Assembly: GCA_963575745.1 (NCBI GenBank)
Contig: CAUYUJ010000352.1
Span: 1-64,000, forward strand
Length of the DNA: 64,000 bases
Direction of reading: 5' to 3'
DNA from: Prorocentrum cordatum
Lineage: Eukaryota; Sar; Dinophyceae; Prorocentrales; Prorocentraceae
A program made the translations under genes and the position numbers. Under the pieces are notes generated by a model, which saw only the letters and a list, made by a program, of their open reading frames with translations, had not been told where the DNA came from and made no database searches. Every line of letters starts with the position of its first letter. Within the stretch, counting starts at the first letter, position 1. Shown here piece by piece: positions 17,780-27,701 of this stretch.

Positions 17780-20136
17780 CGAGCTTCTTGACCATGGACC
17801 GGTACAGGGTAAACGTGCGGTCGGAGGATGCTTTGCGCCGCGGCCGGTTCACGGAGGACGTCCTGGAGTTTTTCCTGAAGGTGTTGCAGCGGATCTGCGG
17901 TGTCCTGGCGCTGCCTGTCGCGGTGGCGAGCAAAACGGTTGGTCTGCATGCCGGGCGGGCGGAGTCCGCGGAGCAGTTCAGGAAGATCATGGGCGGCTGG
18001 AAGAAGGTTTGGAATCGGGCGGATGTGGCGGGGAAGAAGGAGCTGCTGTTGCCCGTCGCGGTGGACGAGAAGGGGCGCGACTGGTTCTGCGTGTCGGTGA
18101 GGTCTGCGTCAGAGGGCGAGGTTTTGGGGCGCGCGGAGCGCCTCGTCGTCCGGGTGTACGATGAGATGCGACGGCAGGGTGCGGCGCGTCGAGTGGCCTT
18201 GAACTTGGACGCGTTGGTGCGCGGACCCGCCTCGGCGGTGGCGGGCCAGGCGGGGCCGGAGACGATCATCGAGGAGGGGGTCCCCGAGTGCCAGGTGTCT
18301 CACCAGCGCTGCCTCTGCGCGTTCGGGGTCTTGCTCTCTCTGGTGTCCAGGGCTGCCGGGGAGAGAGGATTAGACATGGCGTCGAAGATGTTCGTGCCAG
18401 ACGCGGGCCAGGTGGTGGCGGCAGTCTTCGCGGGCTTTCGGACGCGTCTCCGCCAGGAAGGTGCGTCGGACGTTTCTGTCTTGTTGGTCGAGGCGGACGC
18501 GTGCAGGGCGGTGCTGCGGTCGCTGGGCCACGTGCCGTCGCTGGTGCGCAGGGGCGACGAGGCCGAGGGGGAGGGCGCGGAAGCAGCGTCAGGCAGCGCC
18601 CCCGGGGGGCGGAATTTTGCTCTGGAGCGGGGCCGCGGCGACGGGGCGACCGCGGGGGTGCGGCTGCGCGTGGGCACGTGGAACGTTGCCGGCGGGTCTT
18701 GGTCGGCGCAGGCTCCTCCCAGGTATGGGTGGAGAGATCAGAGGGCAGCCTTGGTTGCGGAGATCCTGGGGTGGCGGAGGGCCTTCGGCTGCGACGTCGT
18801 GGCGCTGCAGGAGTGCGAGGGGGCGGGCGCGATGGGCGAGCTGCTCGACCAGTACCAGTTCTTGGGCGCCACGCCGGCAGCGGCGACGCGGGGGTACGTC
18901 CACTTGTACGTTCGCATTGGCATGGAGGCGGAGCGGCTGTTGTGTGAGGCTTCCTCGGCTGCTGGCGTGGCTGCGCGCGTCAGGGTGGCGCCGGGCCGAG
19001 GCGGTGCCGCGGCGGACGAGGTCTGCGTCTTGGCAGTGCATTTGCCTGCCGGGGACAGGGCGGCGCAGCGCGCTGCCGCGCTGGGAGAGGCGCTGCGGTC
19101 GCTGGACGAGAGCGGGGCGGAGCGTGCCAGGGTCTTGGTCGTGGGCGACTGGAACGTGCGGGACGAGGAGGTCGCAGCGCTGTGCGAGGCTGAGGGCATG
19201 TGCGATGCCACGTGCGCTGGGAAGACCTGGGGCGTGAGGTGGAACAGGTTTTTCGCAGATCAGCAGTGCAGCGGCCCCGGGTTTCGTTTTGACCGCGCGA
19301 TGTTCGGGGAGAAGTTGTTTGCCCGGGCGCATGTGATGGCGCGGGGGCCTGTCGTGTTCGAAGGCGTGCAGTTTTGCGCGTCCGACCACTTCGGGTTGAT
19401 GGTGTACGTGGACGTGGCAGACGTCTTTGCGCTGCGAGGCAGGGGGCGCGCGGAGGCAGCCCGGGTGCGGCGCGGGGAGGTGTGTAGGGTCTGTGAGGTC
19501 GGCGGGGAGCGAGAGGCGCAGGAGGTCCGGGATCGCCGGCAGGCTGCCAGGGATCAGCAGGGGCTTGACAAGGAGAGGGCCGCGGAGAGGGACCGCGAGG
19601 CGTTTGCGAGGGGCCAGCAGAGGGCGGCTCGCGAGAGGGCACGCCGGAGGCAGGCGTTGCACGATGCGGCTTTCGGCAGGGAGTCGCTGTTCGATCAGGA
19701 CTTCGTCGTCGAGGCGGAGGGGCTGGGCGAGGGTGTTCAGATCTCCGCGCCGTCTGCCATTGTCGTGCCGGGCGCTGAGGAGTGGCAAGACGGTGGATGG
19801 GGAGAGGTCGCCGGCGTACCCGTGGTGGGCATGGGGAATTTGGGGAACACGTGCTACGTCAACGGCGTGCTGCAGCTGCTCCTGCGGGTGTCGTCCGTGC
19901 ACGAGGTCCTTTCGAGACATGGGCGAGACCAGTGCCCCAGGGCGTTGCTTGGAGAGGATTGTGTCGTGTGCTTGTTGCGGGAGACGCTGGGGCAGGTCAT
20001 GGCGGCGTCGCGCCGCGCAGGGGTGCGGAAGCCGAGGCTCGCGCAGGAGAGGGCGGCGGTGGACGAGCGGTACGGCGATGACCAGCAGTGGGACGCCAGC
20101 GAGTTCTTTGGGCATTGGTTCCACAGAGCTCGTCAG
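17780..20136 (+). CDS. Ulp1-like region, EEP nuclease and first half of USP
   Basis: Three domains follow in frame 1. (1) About 17780-18350: a C48/Ulp1-like layout. LLLPVAV is followed by DWFCVSV where HW is expected (18079-18099), then VYDEM (18154-18168) and HQRCLCAFGV (18301-18330). The usual catalytic His is Asp, so activity is doubtful. (2) About 18660-19430: an EEP-fold nuclease with GTWNV (18673), LQE (18805), GDWNV (19144) and SDHFGL (19381), the set expected for metal-dependent phosphodiester cleavage. Helentrons carry such an endonuclease. (3) A charged coiled coil (19480-19660), then the USP Cys box GNLGNTCYVNGVLQLLL with Cys at 19852-19854, and QQWDASEFF near 20080-20110. The frame leaves coding sense after CAG at 20134-20136, where a GT donor lies. 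No independent start is evident. Confidence 0.85.
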
Positions 20137-20359
20137 GTTCGGAAGTCGGGCGAGGGCTCGGAGACGCGTGGCTGCGAAAACATAATGAGGGAAGTTGTAT
20201 TTTGCCGGAGGGAAATTTGTTTCACTGATTGTGTACTGCGTTATGTTTATTTTTTTGTGTGTGTGTTTGTTTAGTTGTGTTTTTGCTTTTGTGTCGCTTC
20301 TCTCTCGGAGATTGTTTTAGCGGCCACGGGATCGGCGGCCTTTGTTGGGGCTTCGGCAG
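20137..20359 (+). other. Candidate intron inside the USP domain
   Basis: Starts CAG|GTTCGG and ends GGCAG|GTGGAG, joining phase 0 to phase 0 (HRARQ then VELDAGR). The interior is T-rich, unlike the flanking exons. An alternative acceptor TTTTAG at 20318-20320 with a better pyrimidine tract also keeps phase 0. AG|G favours 20359. Without splicing the USP would lack its His box. Confidence 0.75.
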
Positions 20360-21094
20360 GTGGAGCTGGATGCCGGTCGGTGCGTGCCGTGGGGCGATGG
20401 ATGGCTACATGGGCAGGACGGCTTCCAGGTTACGCACTGGGATCGCCTGTTCAGGAGTGTGACAGAAACGCGCTCGCGGTGCCGCTCGTGTGGTCTTTGC
20501 CGTGCCAGGTACGGGTCGGCCGAGATGGTGTGCGTGGTCCCGCCCGAGGACAGGAGGGTGTCGTTGACGACCTCCGAGCTGTATCTGCGCGCGTGCGGGC
20601 CCGAGGTGCAGGAGGAGGCGGATCGCCTCGAGTGCCCGAGGTGTGAGTCCCGGCAGGTGCACGTGCTGCAATGGCGGGTGCGCGAGCCGCCGACGGTGCT
20701 CTTCGTGCGGGTGATCCGCCCCGTGGCGGCGGGGGGCCAGGGCGTATTGCTGCGCCGGCGCGTGGACGTGGAGGAGGAGATCCAGCTGCCGGGGTTTCCG
20801 CGCATGGTGCTGGCGGGGGTGCTTTTTCACAACGGGGCCACGGTGCGTTCTGGGCACTACACGTCCATGTGCCGCGGGCCGGGCGGTATGTTTTGGATGT
20901 ACGATGACGCGAAGGTTCAGGCGGTGCAGGGCGGGGTGGGGGAGCAGAAGCCGGCGCAGGTGCACCTCATGGTGTATGTAAACCCGCGCGGCGGGGCGGT
21001 GTGGGAGGGGCTCGCGCGGGGCGGTGTGGCTCGCGCAGGGGCGGCTCTGGATGGCGGGCGTGCAGGCATGCATGCAGTCGCATGCGGCTTATGA
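20360..21094 (+). CDS. USP domain, C-terminal half with His box
   Basis: This completes the ubiquitin-specific protease begun at 19824. Two zinc-binding CxxC pairs (CRSCG at about 20480-20495 and CPRC at about 20633-20645) are as in USP finger regions. VLFHNGATVRSGHYTSMCR carries the catalytic His (20855-20857). WMYDDAKVQAV gives the usual Asp, and VHLMVYV is the closing strand. Cys, His and Asp are therefore all present, so the deubiquitinase may be active if expressed. The stop is at 21092-21094. A USP within a Helitron protein is unusual: cysteine proteases of other families (OTU type) are known in some Helitrons. Confidence 0.85.
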   Translation: MELDAGRCVPWGDGWLHGQDGFQVTHWDRLFRSVTETRSRCRSCGLCRARYGSAEMVCVVPPEDRRVSLTTSELYLRACGPEVQEEADRLECPRCESRQVHVLQWRVREPPTVLFVRVIRPVAAGGQGVLLRRRVDVEEEIQLPGFPRMVLAGVLFHNGATVRSGHYTSMCRGPGGMFWMYDDAKVQAVQGGVGEQKPAQVHLMVYVNPRGGAVWEGLARGGVARAGAALDGGRAGMHAVACGL

Positions 21095-21620
21095 GTGCTG
21101 TGTGCGGGCTTGAACGGGTGGGCCGAGTAGGCGCTGCTGGAGGCGCGCGTTGGCATTGCCCCGGGGCGCGCTCGCACGCTGGAGGCGCACGTGGCCTGGT
21201 GGGCGGCCATCCTGGCGGCGCAGGGCTTGTGTTCCGGGAGCTCTAAGGCCCGCGCTCGCCGCGCTATGAGAAACAAAGGTGTTGCCTGGTTCTGGGGTTC
21301 TTGGAGTTTCTCAGGGGTGAGGGGGGGCGTCTGTGTGTGGCATGTGGAGTTGTCGTGCGAGTGGCAGGTCGCTTTGATGTTCCTCGTCGGTGCTTTCTCG
21401 TCGCCGTTTTCCCTACTCGCCCCGTCGTCGCCCGCGCTGCTGATTGCTCGGCGTGTCGCCACCTTGCCTTGGGTTCCCATGTGGTTGAGGCCCCGCAAGG
21501 ATCGATGGGTAAGTTGCGGGTCTCCGGTTTCCCAACAGGGTGCGATGCCTGAGGGCGCGCGGCGGCCGCGTCGGTCCCGCGTCGGTCGCTGGCATTGGTT
21601 GACGGCGCCCCGAAGCAGGC
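21095..21620. other. Non-coding stretch after the polyprotein stop
   Basis: GC-rich at first, then of mixed composition. Frames are open by chance and match nothing I know. It probably holds the 3' UTR of the polyprotein gene. Confidence 0.5.
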
Positions 21621-22040
21621 CACGACAGGCTAATGGAGGTCCCGAGAGGGCCCTAGACGGTCCCAAGAGGCCCCGAAAACGCCCAAGCTGCCCTCAAGAC
21701 GGCCGACGAGGACTCCAACACGCTCCAGGACGGGTTCAAGAGGCTCCCCAAGAGAGCCCTGGGAGGCAAGATTCACTAATGTTCCGATGGTTTCTGAAGG
21801 ATTTATGCGTTCTTGCTCCCCCCGCTTCTCAGCGCTCCCTCTCGGCCTCGTTCGGAGGCCCTTCAGATCGCTCCAAGACGGGCCACGAGGCCCCGAAGAG
21901 GGCCCCAAGACGGCCCGGGAGGCTCCCCAGACAACCCAACTGTGCCCCAAGAGCTTCCCAAGAGAGGGCCCAGAGGGGGACCGCCAACCGATATTTCGAG
22001 GTCTCTGGCCCTAGAGGCCGCCTGGAGGCCCCCAGAGGCC
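21621..22040. repeat. Degenerate CCCAAGAGG-type repeat
   Basis: About 420 bases of imperfect 10-13 base units with cores CCCGAGAGGGCC, CCCAAGAGGCC and CAAGACGG. Same family as 450-570. Confidence 0.65.
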
Positions 22041-22356
22041 ACCGAGAGGGCCACGGTAGCCAGTTCGCGGGGGCGTTGTTCGTGGCTCTCTGTGTCGCTT
22101 CTTCTTCCTCTTACTGTCCGTTTGCGTCATCATGGCACGTTCGCGCGCCCCGCAGCATTTGGGTTCGACGCGCCCGGTCTGTTGCCGAGCGCGCGCGGGG
22201 ACGAGGCGAGGCAGATCTGGTCTTGGGGATCGAATGCAATCCAGCCCAGGGCGTGCGGGAGAGGTCGGGGTCGTCGTCGCTGTCGTCGTACGTGGCCGCT
22301 GCGCGGTTGTTGCGTCGTGTCCGTTAGAGTTTCGCGGTTCGGTCCTTTGCAGGGTC
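22041..22356 (+). promoter_or_regulatory. Upstream region of the RPA-like gene
   Basis: Non-repetitive 316-base stretch between the degenerate repeat and the ATG at 22357. No clear promoter motif is visible. The bases TTTGCAGGGTC just before the ATG could serve as a trans-splice acceptor, which dinoflagellates use to add a leader. Confidence 0.3.
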
Positions 22357-22470
22357 ATGGCGCCCAAGAGGAAGCCCGAGCAGGTGCGGCCGGTTGGGCT
22401 CGAGAGGCTGGACGCCAGCATGCGGAACGCGTGCGTCGACGTGCAGGTGTTGGGCGTGGCGTGCTCAGCG
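22357..22470 (+). CDS. RPA-like protein, exon 1
   Basis: Begins ATG at 22357 with MAPKRKPEQVRPVGLERLDA, then VDVQVLGVACSA, a strand pattern fit for the start of an OB fold. It ends in phase 0 at a GTTCGG donor, the same hexamer as the USP intron donor. It belongs to the RPA-like gene because the following exons continue in phase. It may be the element's single-strand DNA-binding protein. Confidence 0.55.
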
Positions 22471-22608
22471 GTTCGGGATCGCCTCTGGGCGGCGGGATGG
22501 GATGGGGTCGGGAAGGGGAGGGGGGGGTGGTAGGGTGGGGCGGTAGCTCCATGTGGCGGCGCGCGATTGTTTCCTCCGATCCTGGGCGGGGGCAGGTTAG
22601 GTATCCAG
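22471..22608 (+). other. Candidate RPA intron 1
   Basis: GTTCGG...TCCAG|CGG, 138 bases, phase 0 on both sides. An AG|G at 22594-22596 exists but would lead to a stop at 22683 from a phase-0 donor, so 22608 is preferred. Confidence 0.5.
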
Positions 22609-22855
22609 CGGAGCGGCCGTCGGCTGGTCGTCAGTGGACCTCTGGCCTTTGCTGCGTGCGGGCGCTTGCACGGTCCGGTCACTGAGGCGGTGGAGACCTT
22701 TACGTTCATCGACAAGGAAGATGGGGAGACGGAGCGCGTGTACGGGGTCGCTGCCGGATTTGCCCTTGGCAGGGTGGTGTCGATGACGTTCTTCGGCGAG
22801 GCGGTGGACGAGATGCTTTCGGCGTGCGTGGACGTGCCCGTGGCGCTGCGGCTGC
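22609..22855 (+). CDS. RPA-like protein, exon 2
   Basis: Codes for RSGRRLVVSGPLAFAACG, then FTFIDKEDGETERVYGVAAG and MTFFGEAVDEML. This is like an RPA OB fold (a tFfFGe.vd.mL pattern). The 3' boundary is uncertain: a GT at 22856 (phase 1) or 22867 (phase 0). Confidence 0.5.
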
Positions 22856-23075
22856 GTGGGGGCATGGTGGGGATACGTCGGTGCCCTGGCGGCTTGTTCT
22901 TTGCTTCGTTCGCTTCGGCCTGTCTCTATCGCCGCGTTGTGGTGGTCGTGATGTGGTGGTCGCGATCTGTGTGTGTGGCTCTGCTTGGATCGGTGTTGCG
23001 GTCGGATCATCTTGCTCGTTTCGGGGGGGATCGTTTGGGGAGGGGCGCGGGCGATGTTTCTTTCGTTCACGCGAG
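22856..23075 (+). other. Candidate RPA intron 2
   Basis: Between two coding-like stretches the frames lose protein character and the sequence is T/G-rich. Donor GTGGGG at 22856 and acceptor CGCGAG at 23070-23075 would keep phase. Both ends are tentative. Confidence 0.35.
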
Positions 23076-23215
23076 TTCCCATTATGAGGGGCACCCGCGT
23101 GCGCGCGGGGGACGTTGCCCGCGCGATCGGGGCGGGGTTCGCTGGAGGTCACGAGACGTCCCTGTCGACGATCATGTACGACATGACGTTCGACAGGAAG
23201 TTCGGTGTGCAGAAC
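23076..23215 (+). CDS. RPA-like protein, exon 3
   Basis: Frame 2 reads MRGTRVRAGDVARAIGAG, then GGHETSLSTIMYDMTFDRKF, with GVQN before a GTATTT donor at 23216. This has strand-helix character fitting the end of one OB fold. The left boundary is approximate. Confidence 0.45.
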
Positions 23216-23528
23216 GTATTTCTTCTTTTGTTTGGCGTTTTTTTTATTGTATTTTTTTTTTGTTTTTTTTTCTTTTTTTTTTTTCTTTTTTTTTTTGGCT
23301 TTTTTTTTTTTTTTTCTGGTTTTTTTTTTTGTGTTTTTTTTTTTTAATTTTTTCCTTTATTTGTTTCTTTTTTTCCTTTTTTGTTTTTCTGTTGTTTTTT
23401 TTTTCTTGGTTTTTTTGGTTTTTTTTTTTTTTTGTCTGGGCGATGGCGCCATCGGGCTTGGGGACGTGCCCGCGTGCGTGGCGACCTCGGGCGGGCGCCC
23501 GGGGCACGTGGCGGGCGCGGTGAGCAAG
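23216..23528 (+). other. Candidate RPA intron 3 with a 210-bp T-run field
   Basis: GTATTT donor, then about 210 bases that are mostly runs of T (23226-23437), then GC-rich sequence to a CAAG|G acceptor at 23525-23528. The T field lies unusually far (about 90 bases) from that acceptor. A nearer exon start without a canonical AG cannot be excluded, since frame 0 is open from 23205. Confidence 0.45.
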
Positions 23529-24677
23529 GTCGGTGAGATCAAGCACGTCCACCGCAGCATTGTGACGAAGGACCGGGGCGGTGGGGACCGGAGCGTCGAG
23601 GTGATGGAGGTGGAGGTTGCGGTCGAGTCTCCGACGGCATGCGTCCTTGCTGTGAACGTGTGGGGCAAGGGCGCGCGCGTGCTGCGCGGCGGTGTCTTGG
23701 GGCGGGCGCCGCCGTATCCGGTGATGGTGCACGGCTTGTCTTTGCGGCCGGCGGGGGAGGGGAAGCTGAAGGCGACGCTGAGGGGCGGCGGGGCCATTCG
23801 GGCCATGGAGGCTCCGGAGATGGTGCGCTGGTACGAGGGGGTGAAGGAGTCCCTGGAGTTGGCGACTCGGGTTTATCGGGCGCCGTCCTTGGCCGATGCC
23901 GTGGCCGTGACTGGCGTTGGGTTTCGCAGCTTGCACGAGGCCATCGAGGGCGGCAATGCGGAGGAGGTGCACCACGTGAAGGTGGCGGCGTCGTTGGTGG
24001 ACGTTTACCGCAAGAGAGCGCCTTTCTACGAAGCGTGTTTGGAGAAGACGGTGGAGGGGCGGACGTGCCACAGCAAGACGGCGGCGGGCTTCTGCTGGCG
24101 GTGCGACAAGGAGGTGGCGAATACGGAGCCGTTCATGTTCGCGCGTGTGCGGTTGCTCTTTGAAGATGGGGCGATGGCATGGGTGACCGTCTTGGGGGCT
24201 TCGGGGGAGCAGCTCCTCGGCGTTTCGGCGCAGCACGTGGCGGTGTTGGAGAGCGTGTCCGTCAGCGGTGGTGATGCGGCGCGGAAGAACCTGGACGGCG
24301 TCGTGAGGGGGGCGAGGGAGGTCAAGTGGACGGTTGGGGTGAAGTTGGAGGGGTACGAGACGGATGAGGGGGTGGTGGCGAGTGCGACCGTCTTCGAGGT
24401 GAAGACGGTGCTCAAGCGTTCGGCGGCGGATGCGCTGGGAGGTGCCGGCGTGAGCACGGGGGCGGCGCCGGGGGCCGATGGCCAGGCGGTGTCTCCGAGC
24501 GCGGCGTCGGCCTCGGGGGGTCGCGGCGGTCTATTCGGGTTCGGCGGCGCCGAGGACGGCGGCGGGTTCGGGTTCGGAGGCGGCCCCCCTGGCGCGGCGG
24601 CGGGGTCTGGCGCGGCGGCAGCCTCGGCGGCTGGTGGCGATGGGGCGCCGCAGCAGGAGGATGACGCGGAGGAGTGA
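23529..24677 (+). CDS. RPA-like protein, final exon with zinc OB fold
   Basis: This resembles the large subunit of replication protein A. A first OB-like part (VGEIKHVHRSIVTKD, then VNVWGKGARVL) is followed by RPA70 domain C features. FYEACLEK at about 24024 is followed by further Cys in TCHSK, FCW and RCD (C-x9-C-x8-C-x2-C), then ARVRLLFEDGAMAWVTVLGA and QLLGVSAQHV. The tail is Gly/Phe-rich (GLFGFGG, GFGFGGG) and ends acidic (DDAEE), with TGA at 24675-24677. RPA proteins are carried by several plant and protist Helitrons, and the location just after the RepHel gene supports an element-encoded role in protecting single-stranded transposition intermediates. A host gene captured or neighbouring by chance is the alternative. 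Confidence 0.8.
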   Translation, partial: VGEIKHVHRSIVTKDRGGGDRSVEVMEVEVAVESPTACVLAVNVWGKGARVLRGGVLGRAPPYPVMVHGLSLRPAGEGKLKATLRGGGAIRAMEAPEMVRWYEGVKESLELATRVYRAPSLADAVAVTGVGFRSLHEAIEGGNAEEVHHVKVAASLVDVYRKRAPFYEACLEKTVEGRTCHSKTAAGFCWRCDKEVANTEPFMFARVRLLFEDGAMAWVTVLGASGEQLLGVSAQHVAVLESVSVSGGDAARKNLDGVVRGAREVKWTVGVKLEGYETDEGVVASATVFEVKTVLKRSAADALGGAGVSTGAAPGADGQAVSPSAASASGGRGGLFGFGGAEDGGGFGFGGGPPGAAAGSGAAAASAAGGDGAPQQEDDAEE

Positions 24678-24830
24678 GCGGATGGAGCCGCGGGGCCGCA
24701 GTTTTGATCCATTCGACCGCCCTGGCGAGACGGCGGGGCCGGGGAGGGCGGCAACCTCGGCGGCTGGTGACGATGAGGTGGCGCAGGAGAAGGATTGGGC
24801 CGCGGGGCCGCCGTCGGGCCGCAGTTTTCA
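24617..24830. repeat. Imperfect 133-bp tandem duplication at the RPA 3' end
   Basis: GGCARCCTCGGCGGCTGGTG occurs at 24617 and about 24749. Both copies run on to GCCGCGGGGCCGC...CGCAGTTTT. The first copy contains the RPA stop codon, so the duplication extends the tail-coding sequence into the 3' flank. Confidence 0.75.
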
Positions 24831-24850
24831 GTTTCTTGAGGAGGATGAGG

Positions 24851-25197
24851 TCGGGGGGGCGGTCTGGGTAGAGTGGTTTTTCGGGGCTAACTTAGGTTTG
24901 TTCGGGTTCAGATTGTCTTGGGGCCTTCTGGGGATGTTCGGTGGGCTGTGTTGGGTGCTTCTTCGGTTGTCTCTGAGCAGTTTTGGAGGCATCTTGGAAT
25001 GTCTTGGAGCGCTGGTTAGCCGACAGCGCGAGAACCATGAATAGCTACAACAGCCAATGGAACAGTTATCGGAGGTGAGGGGGGGAGATCGAAGTGGAAC
25101 GGAGAGCCCCCCTACCGGGAATTGGATATCGGTTTCGTGTTCGTGCGTGGCGTGCGGGCGAGGCGAAGCTGCGTGGGCGGGCGATAGAAAGTCTCCT
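24851..25197. other. 3' flank of the RPA-like gene
   Basis: Mixed-composition sequence, T/G-rich around 24890-25000. No gene seen. I could not find a convincing Helitron 3' end (hairpin plus CTRR), so the element's right limit is unknown. Confidence 0.45.
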
Positions 25198-25375
25198 GTG
25201 GCTGAGGCGCGGCCGGAGCAAAAGAACCTTGACTGGGCGGCCGGTGCCCCGCGCGGTTTCCCGCCGGTGCCCCGCTGGCGCCCCGTGTGGCTGAGGCGCG
25301 GCCGGAGGGAAAAAACCTTGACAGGGCAGCCGGTGCCGCGCGGTGTCCCGCCGGTGTCCCGCCGGTGTTCCGTCG
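25198..25375. repeat. 89-bp direct duplication plus CCGGTGTCCCG units
   Basis: GTGGCTGAGGCGCGGCCGGA recurs at 25198 and 25287 with similar following sequence. The second copy runs into short CCGGTGTCCCG-like units that lead to the next array. Confidence 0.8.
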
Positions 25376-25393
25376 GTGTTCCGTCCGTGTCCC

Positions 25394-25875
25394 GATGATG
25401 ATGTGGATTCCCGTCGGTGTCCCGATGATGATGATGATGATGATGATGGTGATGGTGGTGATGATGATGGTGATGTTGATGTTGGTGATGATGATGATGT
25501 TGATGATGATGATGATGATCATGATGCTGATAGGATGATGAGGATGGTGTCCCGATGATGATGATGCTGTTGATGGTGATGTCGATGATGATGATGATGG
25601 TGTCCCGATGACGAGGACGATGATGATCATGATGGTTCTGTTGATGATGATGATAATGATGATGATGTCGCGCCGATGATGATGATGACGATGGTGATGA
25701 TGCTGATTATGTTGATGGTGTCCCGATGATGATGATGATGATGACGATGATGATGATGATGGTGTTCCGATGATGATGGTGATGATGAGGATGTTGATGA
25801 TATTTATGATGTTGAGGATGATGGTGCCCCGATGATGATAATGAGAATGATGATGTTGATGATGATGGTGATGCT
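25394..25875. repeat. GAT trinucleotide field
   Basis: About 480 bases of GAT/GATGGT units interrupted by GGTGTCCCGATGAT at roughly regular spacing, so a higher-order unit is present. Met/Asp frames are artefacts. Confidence 0.93.
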
Positions 25876-26280
25876 GCCCCAGCTTGCCGCCCCGCCGCGC
25901 GGGCGAGCTGGGCGACGAACCATGCGGGGTCACCTTCGCGCGTAAGTTGCACGAGTAGGAGGAAAAGGGTGAGGAGGATGAAGGGGAGGCGAGGACGACG
26001 TCATTTCGGGCCTGGGCTCTGAAAGACGGGTCGGGGGTAAGCAGCGAGGCTCGAGGACCTGAGAACACGTTGATTCTGTGCCCAGAAGCAGGGGGGCGCA
26101 CTTGATATGCGTATGGAATTGTTTTGCTCCGTTTCAGATTTCTTTCTCCCCCCCTCTCTGTTTCGTTCTCTCTTGCCTCCAGGGGTTGGTCATTAGCCCA
26201 CTCCGCGCCGAGAAGCTCGTTCTTTAGGGCGAGAAGCACGGGGGCCCAGTTGGTATGCATATGGAATTGTTTATATTTAT
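25876..26280. other. Gene-free stretch with a short direct repeat
   Basis: A roughly 45-base segment (AGAAGCANGGGGGC...TATGGAATTGTTT) occurs at about 26080-26125 and again at 26229-26272. No gene is recognised. Confidence 0.6.
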
Positions 26281-26600
26281 CTTTTTATTTTCTCTCTCTC
26301 TCACTCTGTCGCTCCTTCTCTTGTTTTTTACTTCGGTTTTTTATTTTTCCATTTTTCCCTATCTCTCTTTCCTCTTTCTTTCTTTCTCTCCCTCTCCCTC
26401 CCTCTCTCTCTCTCTCTCTCGCTCTTCTTTCTGTTGTCCTATGTCCTTATTTTTTCTTATATATATATATATATTAAAAAATGTCTCTCTCCTCCTGTGC
26501 CTTGTCATAGTGTTATCTCTAGATGGCAATGAAGAACGGTTCTGCACATGCATGCGAGTCATATATATATATATATGTATATATATATACATGTAAATAT
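26281..26600. repeat. CT-rich and TA microsatellites
   Basis: TCTC/CTTT-rich tract 26281-26450, then TA runs at about 26456-26475 and 26560-26590. Confidence 0.9.
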
Positions 26601-26629
26601 GTATCTGGTAAGGAAGCTCTACGAGTCTC

Positions 26630-26663
26630 CCGGCGGTAACCAAGGTTGACGGTTTACCGCCGG
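26630..26663. repeat. Hairpin unit 1 (A:T stem)
   Basis: Stem CCGGCGGTAA / TTACCGCCGG, preceded by AGCTCTACGAGTCTC and followed by CGCCCAGTAATTCC. Confidence 0.9.
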
Positions 26664-27701
26664 CGCCCAGTAATTCCGGGGAGCTGGAGAGCTAGTTGGC
26701 AACGAAAATCTCGACGGACCTTTTGGTGACTTTTGGTCGGTTGAAAATTTTGTTCTCGAAATTTGACCATTCGTTAGAGCTCTAGTATTTTTTCCCATGA
26801 TATTCGATCTTATTCCCGCTCGCCATCTTGATCTCAGCTCGATCGGGTAACTTTAAAGGCCAAAAAGCAGGGGGGCGGGAACGGCCGTTTCGAGTCATCT
26901 TGATACGCGCTGTCGGTTTTCTCAAGATAACTCGAGCTTCAGGACAACTACAGAGCTGGTCAGCACAGCTAATGCATTCAGAATGATCAGGCGCGTTCGG
27001 CTGTTGAATCCAGAGGTCTGAACTCGGTCTGCTAGCCGAGCTAGGGTCGCAAACCTATTCGTATTATTCGAGTCATTGTAGCAGACGCTCTCGGTTTTTC
27101 GTACTTAACTCGATCTGTAGGGCAGCCACAGAGCTGATAATCACAGAAATCGATTGAGAATTATCAGGCGCGTTCGTCTGTCGAATCAAGAGCTCTGAAC
27201 TCGGCCTGCTCCCCGAGCTAGGTTCGCGAACCTATTGTATTGTTCGAGTCATCTTGAGAAGTGCTCTCGGTTTTCTGTACTTGAATCGTGCTGGAGGGGG
27301 CTACAGTGCTTCTGGTCACAGGAATCGATTTCGAGACATCAGGCGCGTCCGTTCGTCGAACCGAGAGCTCGGAACTCGGTCTGCTGCTCGAACGAGATCC
27401 GCGAAACTGTTGTATTATTCGAGTCATCCTGAGAGGTACTCTCGGTTTTCTGCACTTAACTCAGGCTGTATGGGGGGCTGCAGAGCTGGTAATCACAGGA
27501 ATCGATCCGCAGACATCAGACGCGTCCGCCTGTCGCATTCAGAGGTCTGAACTCGGTTTCATACTCGAGCTCGATTGGAAAACTGTTCGTTTGTTTTGTT
27601 AGAGTCATCTTCAGAGGTCTATAATCGCTTGGGCTGAAAAACTAGTCGTTCTCTGAAATTCTTTTCCACATTATATATTGTCAGGAAGCTCTACGAGTCC
27701 C

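Noticed and set aside
13191-18269. 1,692-codon minus-strand frame over Rep and helicase
   Set aside because: It is the mirror of strongly GC-rich plus-strand codons. It has no motif, while the plus strand carries ordered Rep and PIF1 motifs.
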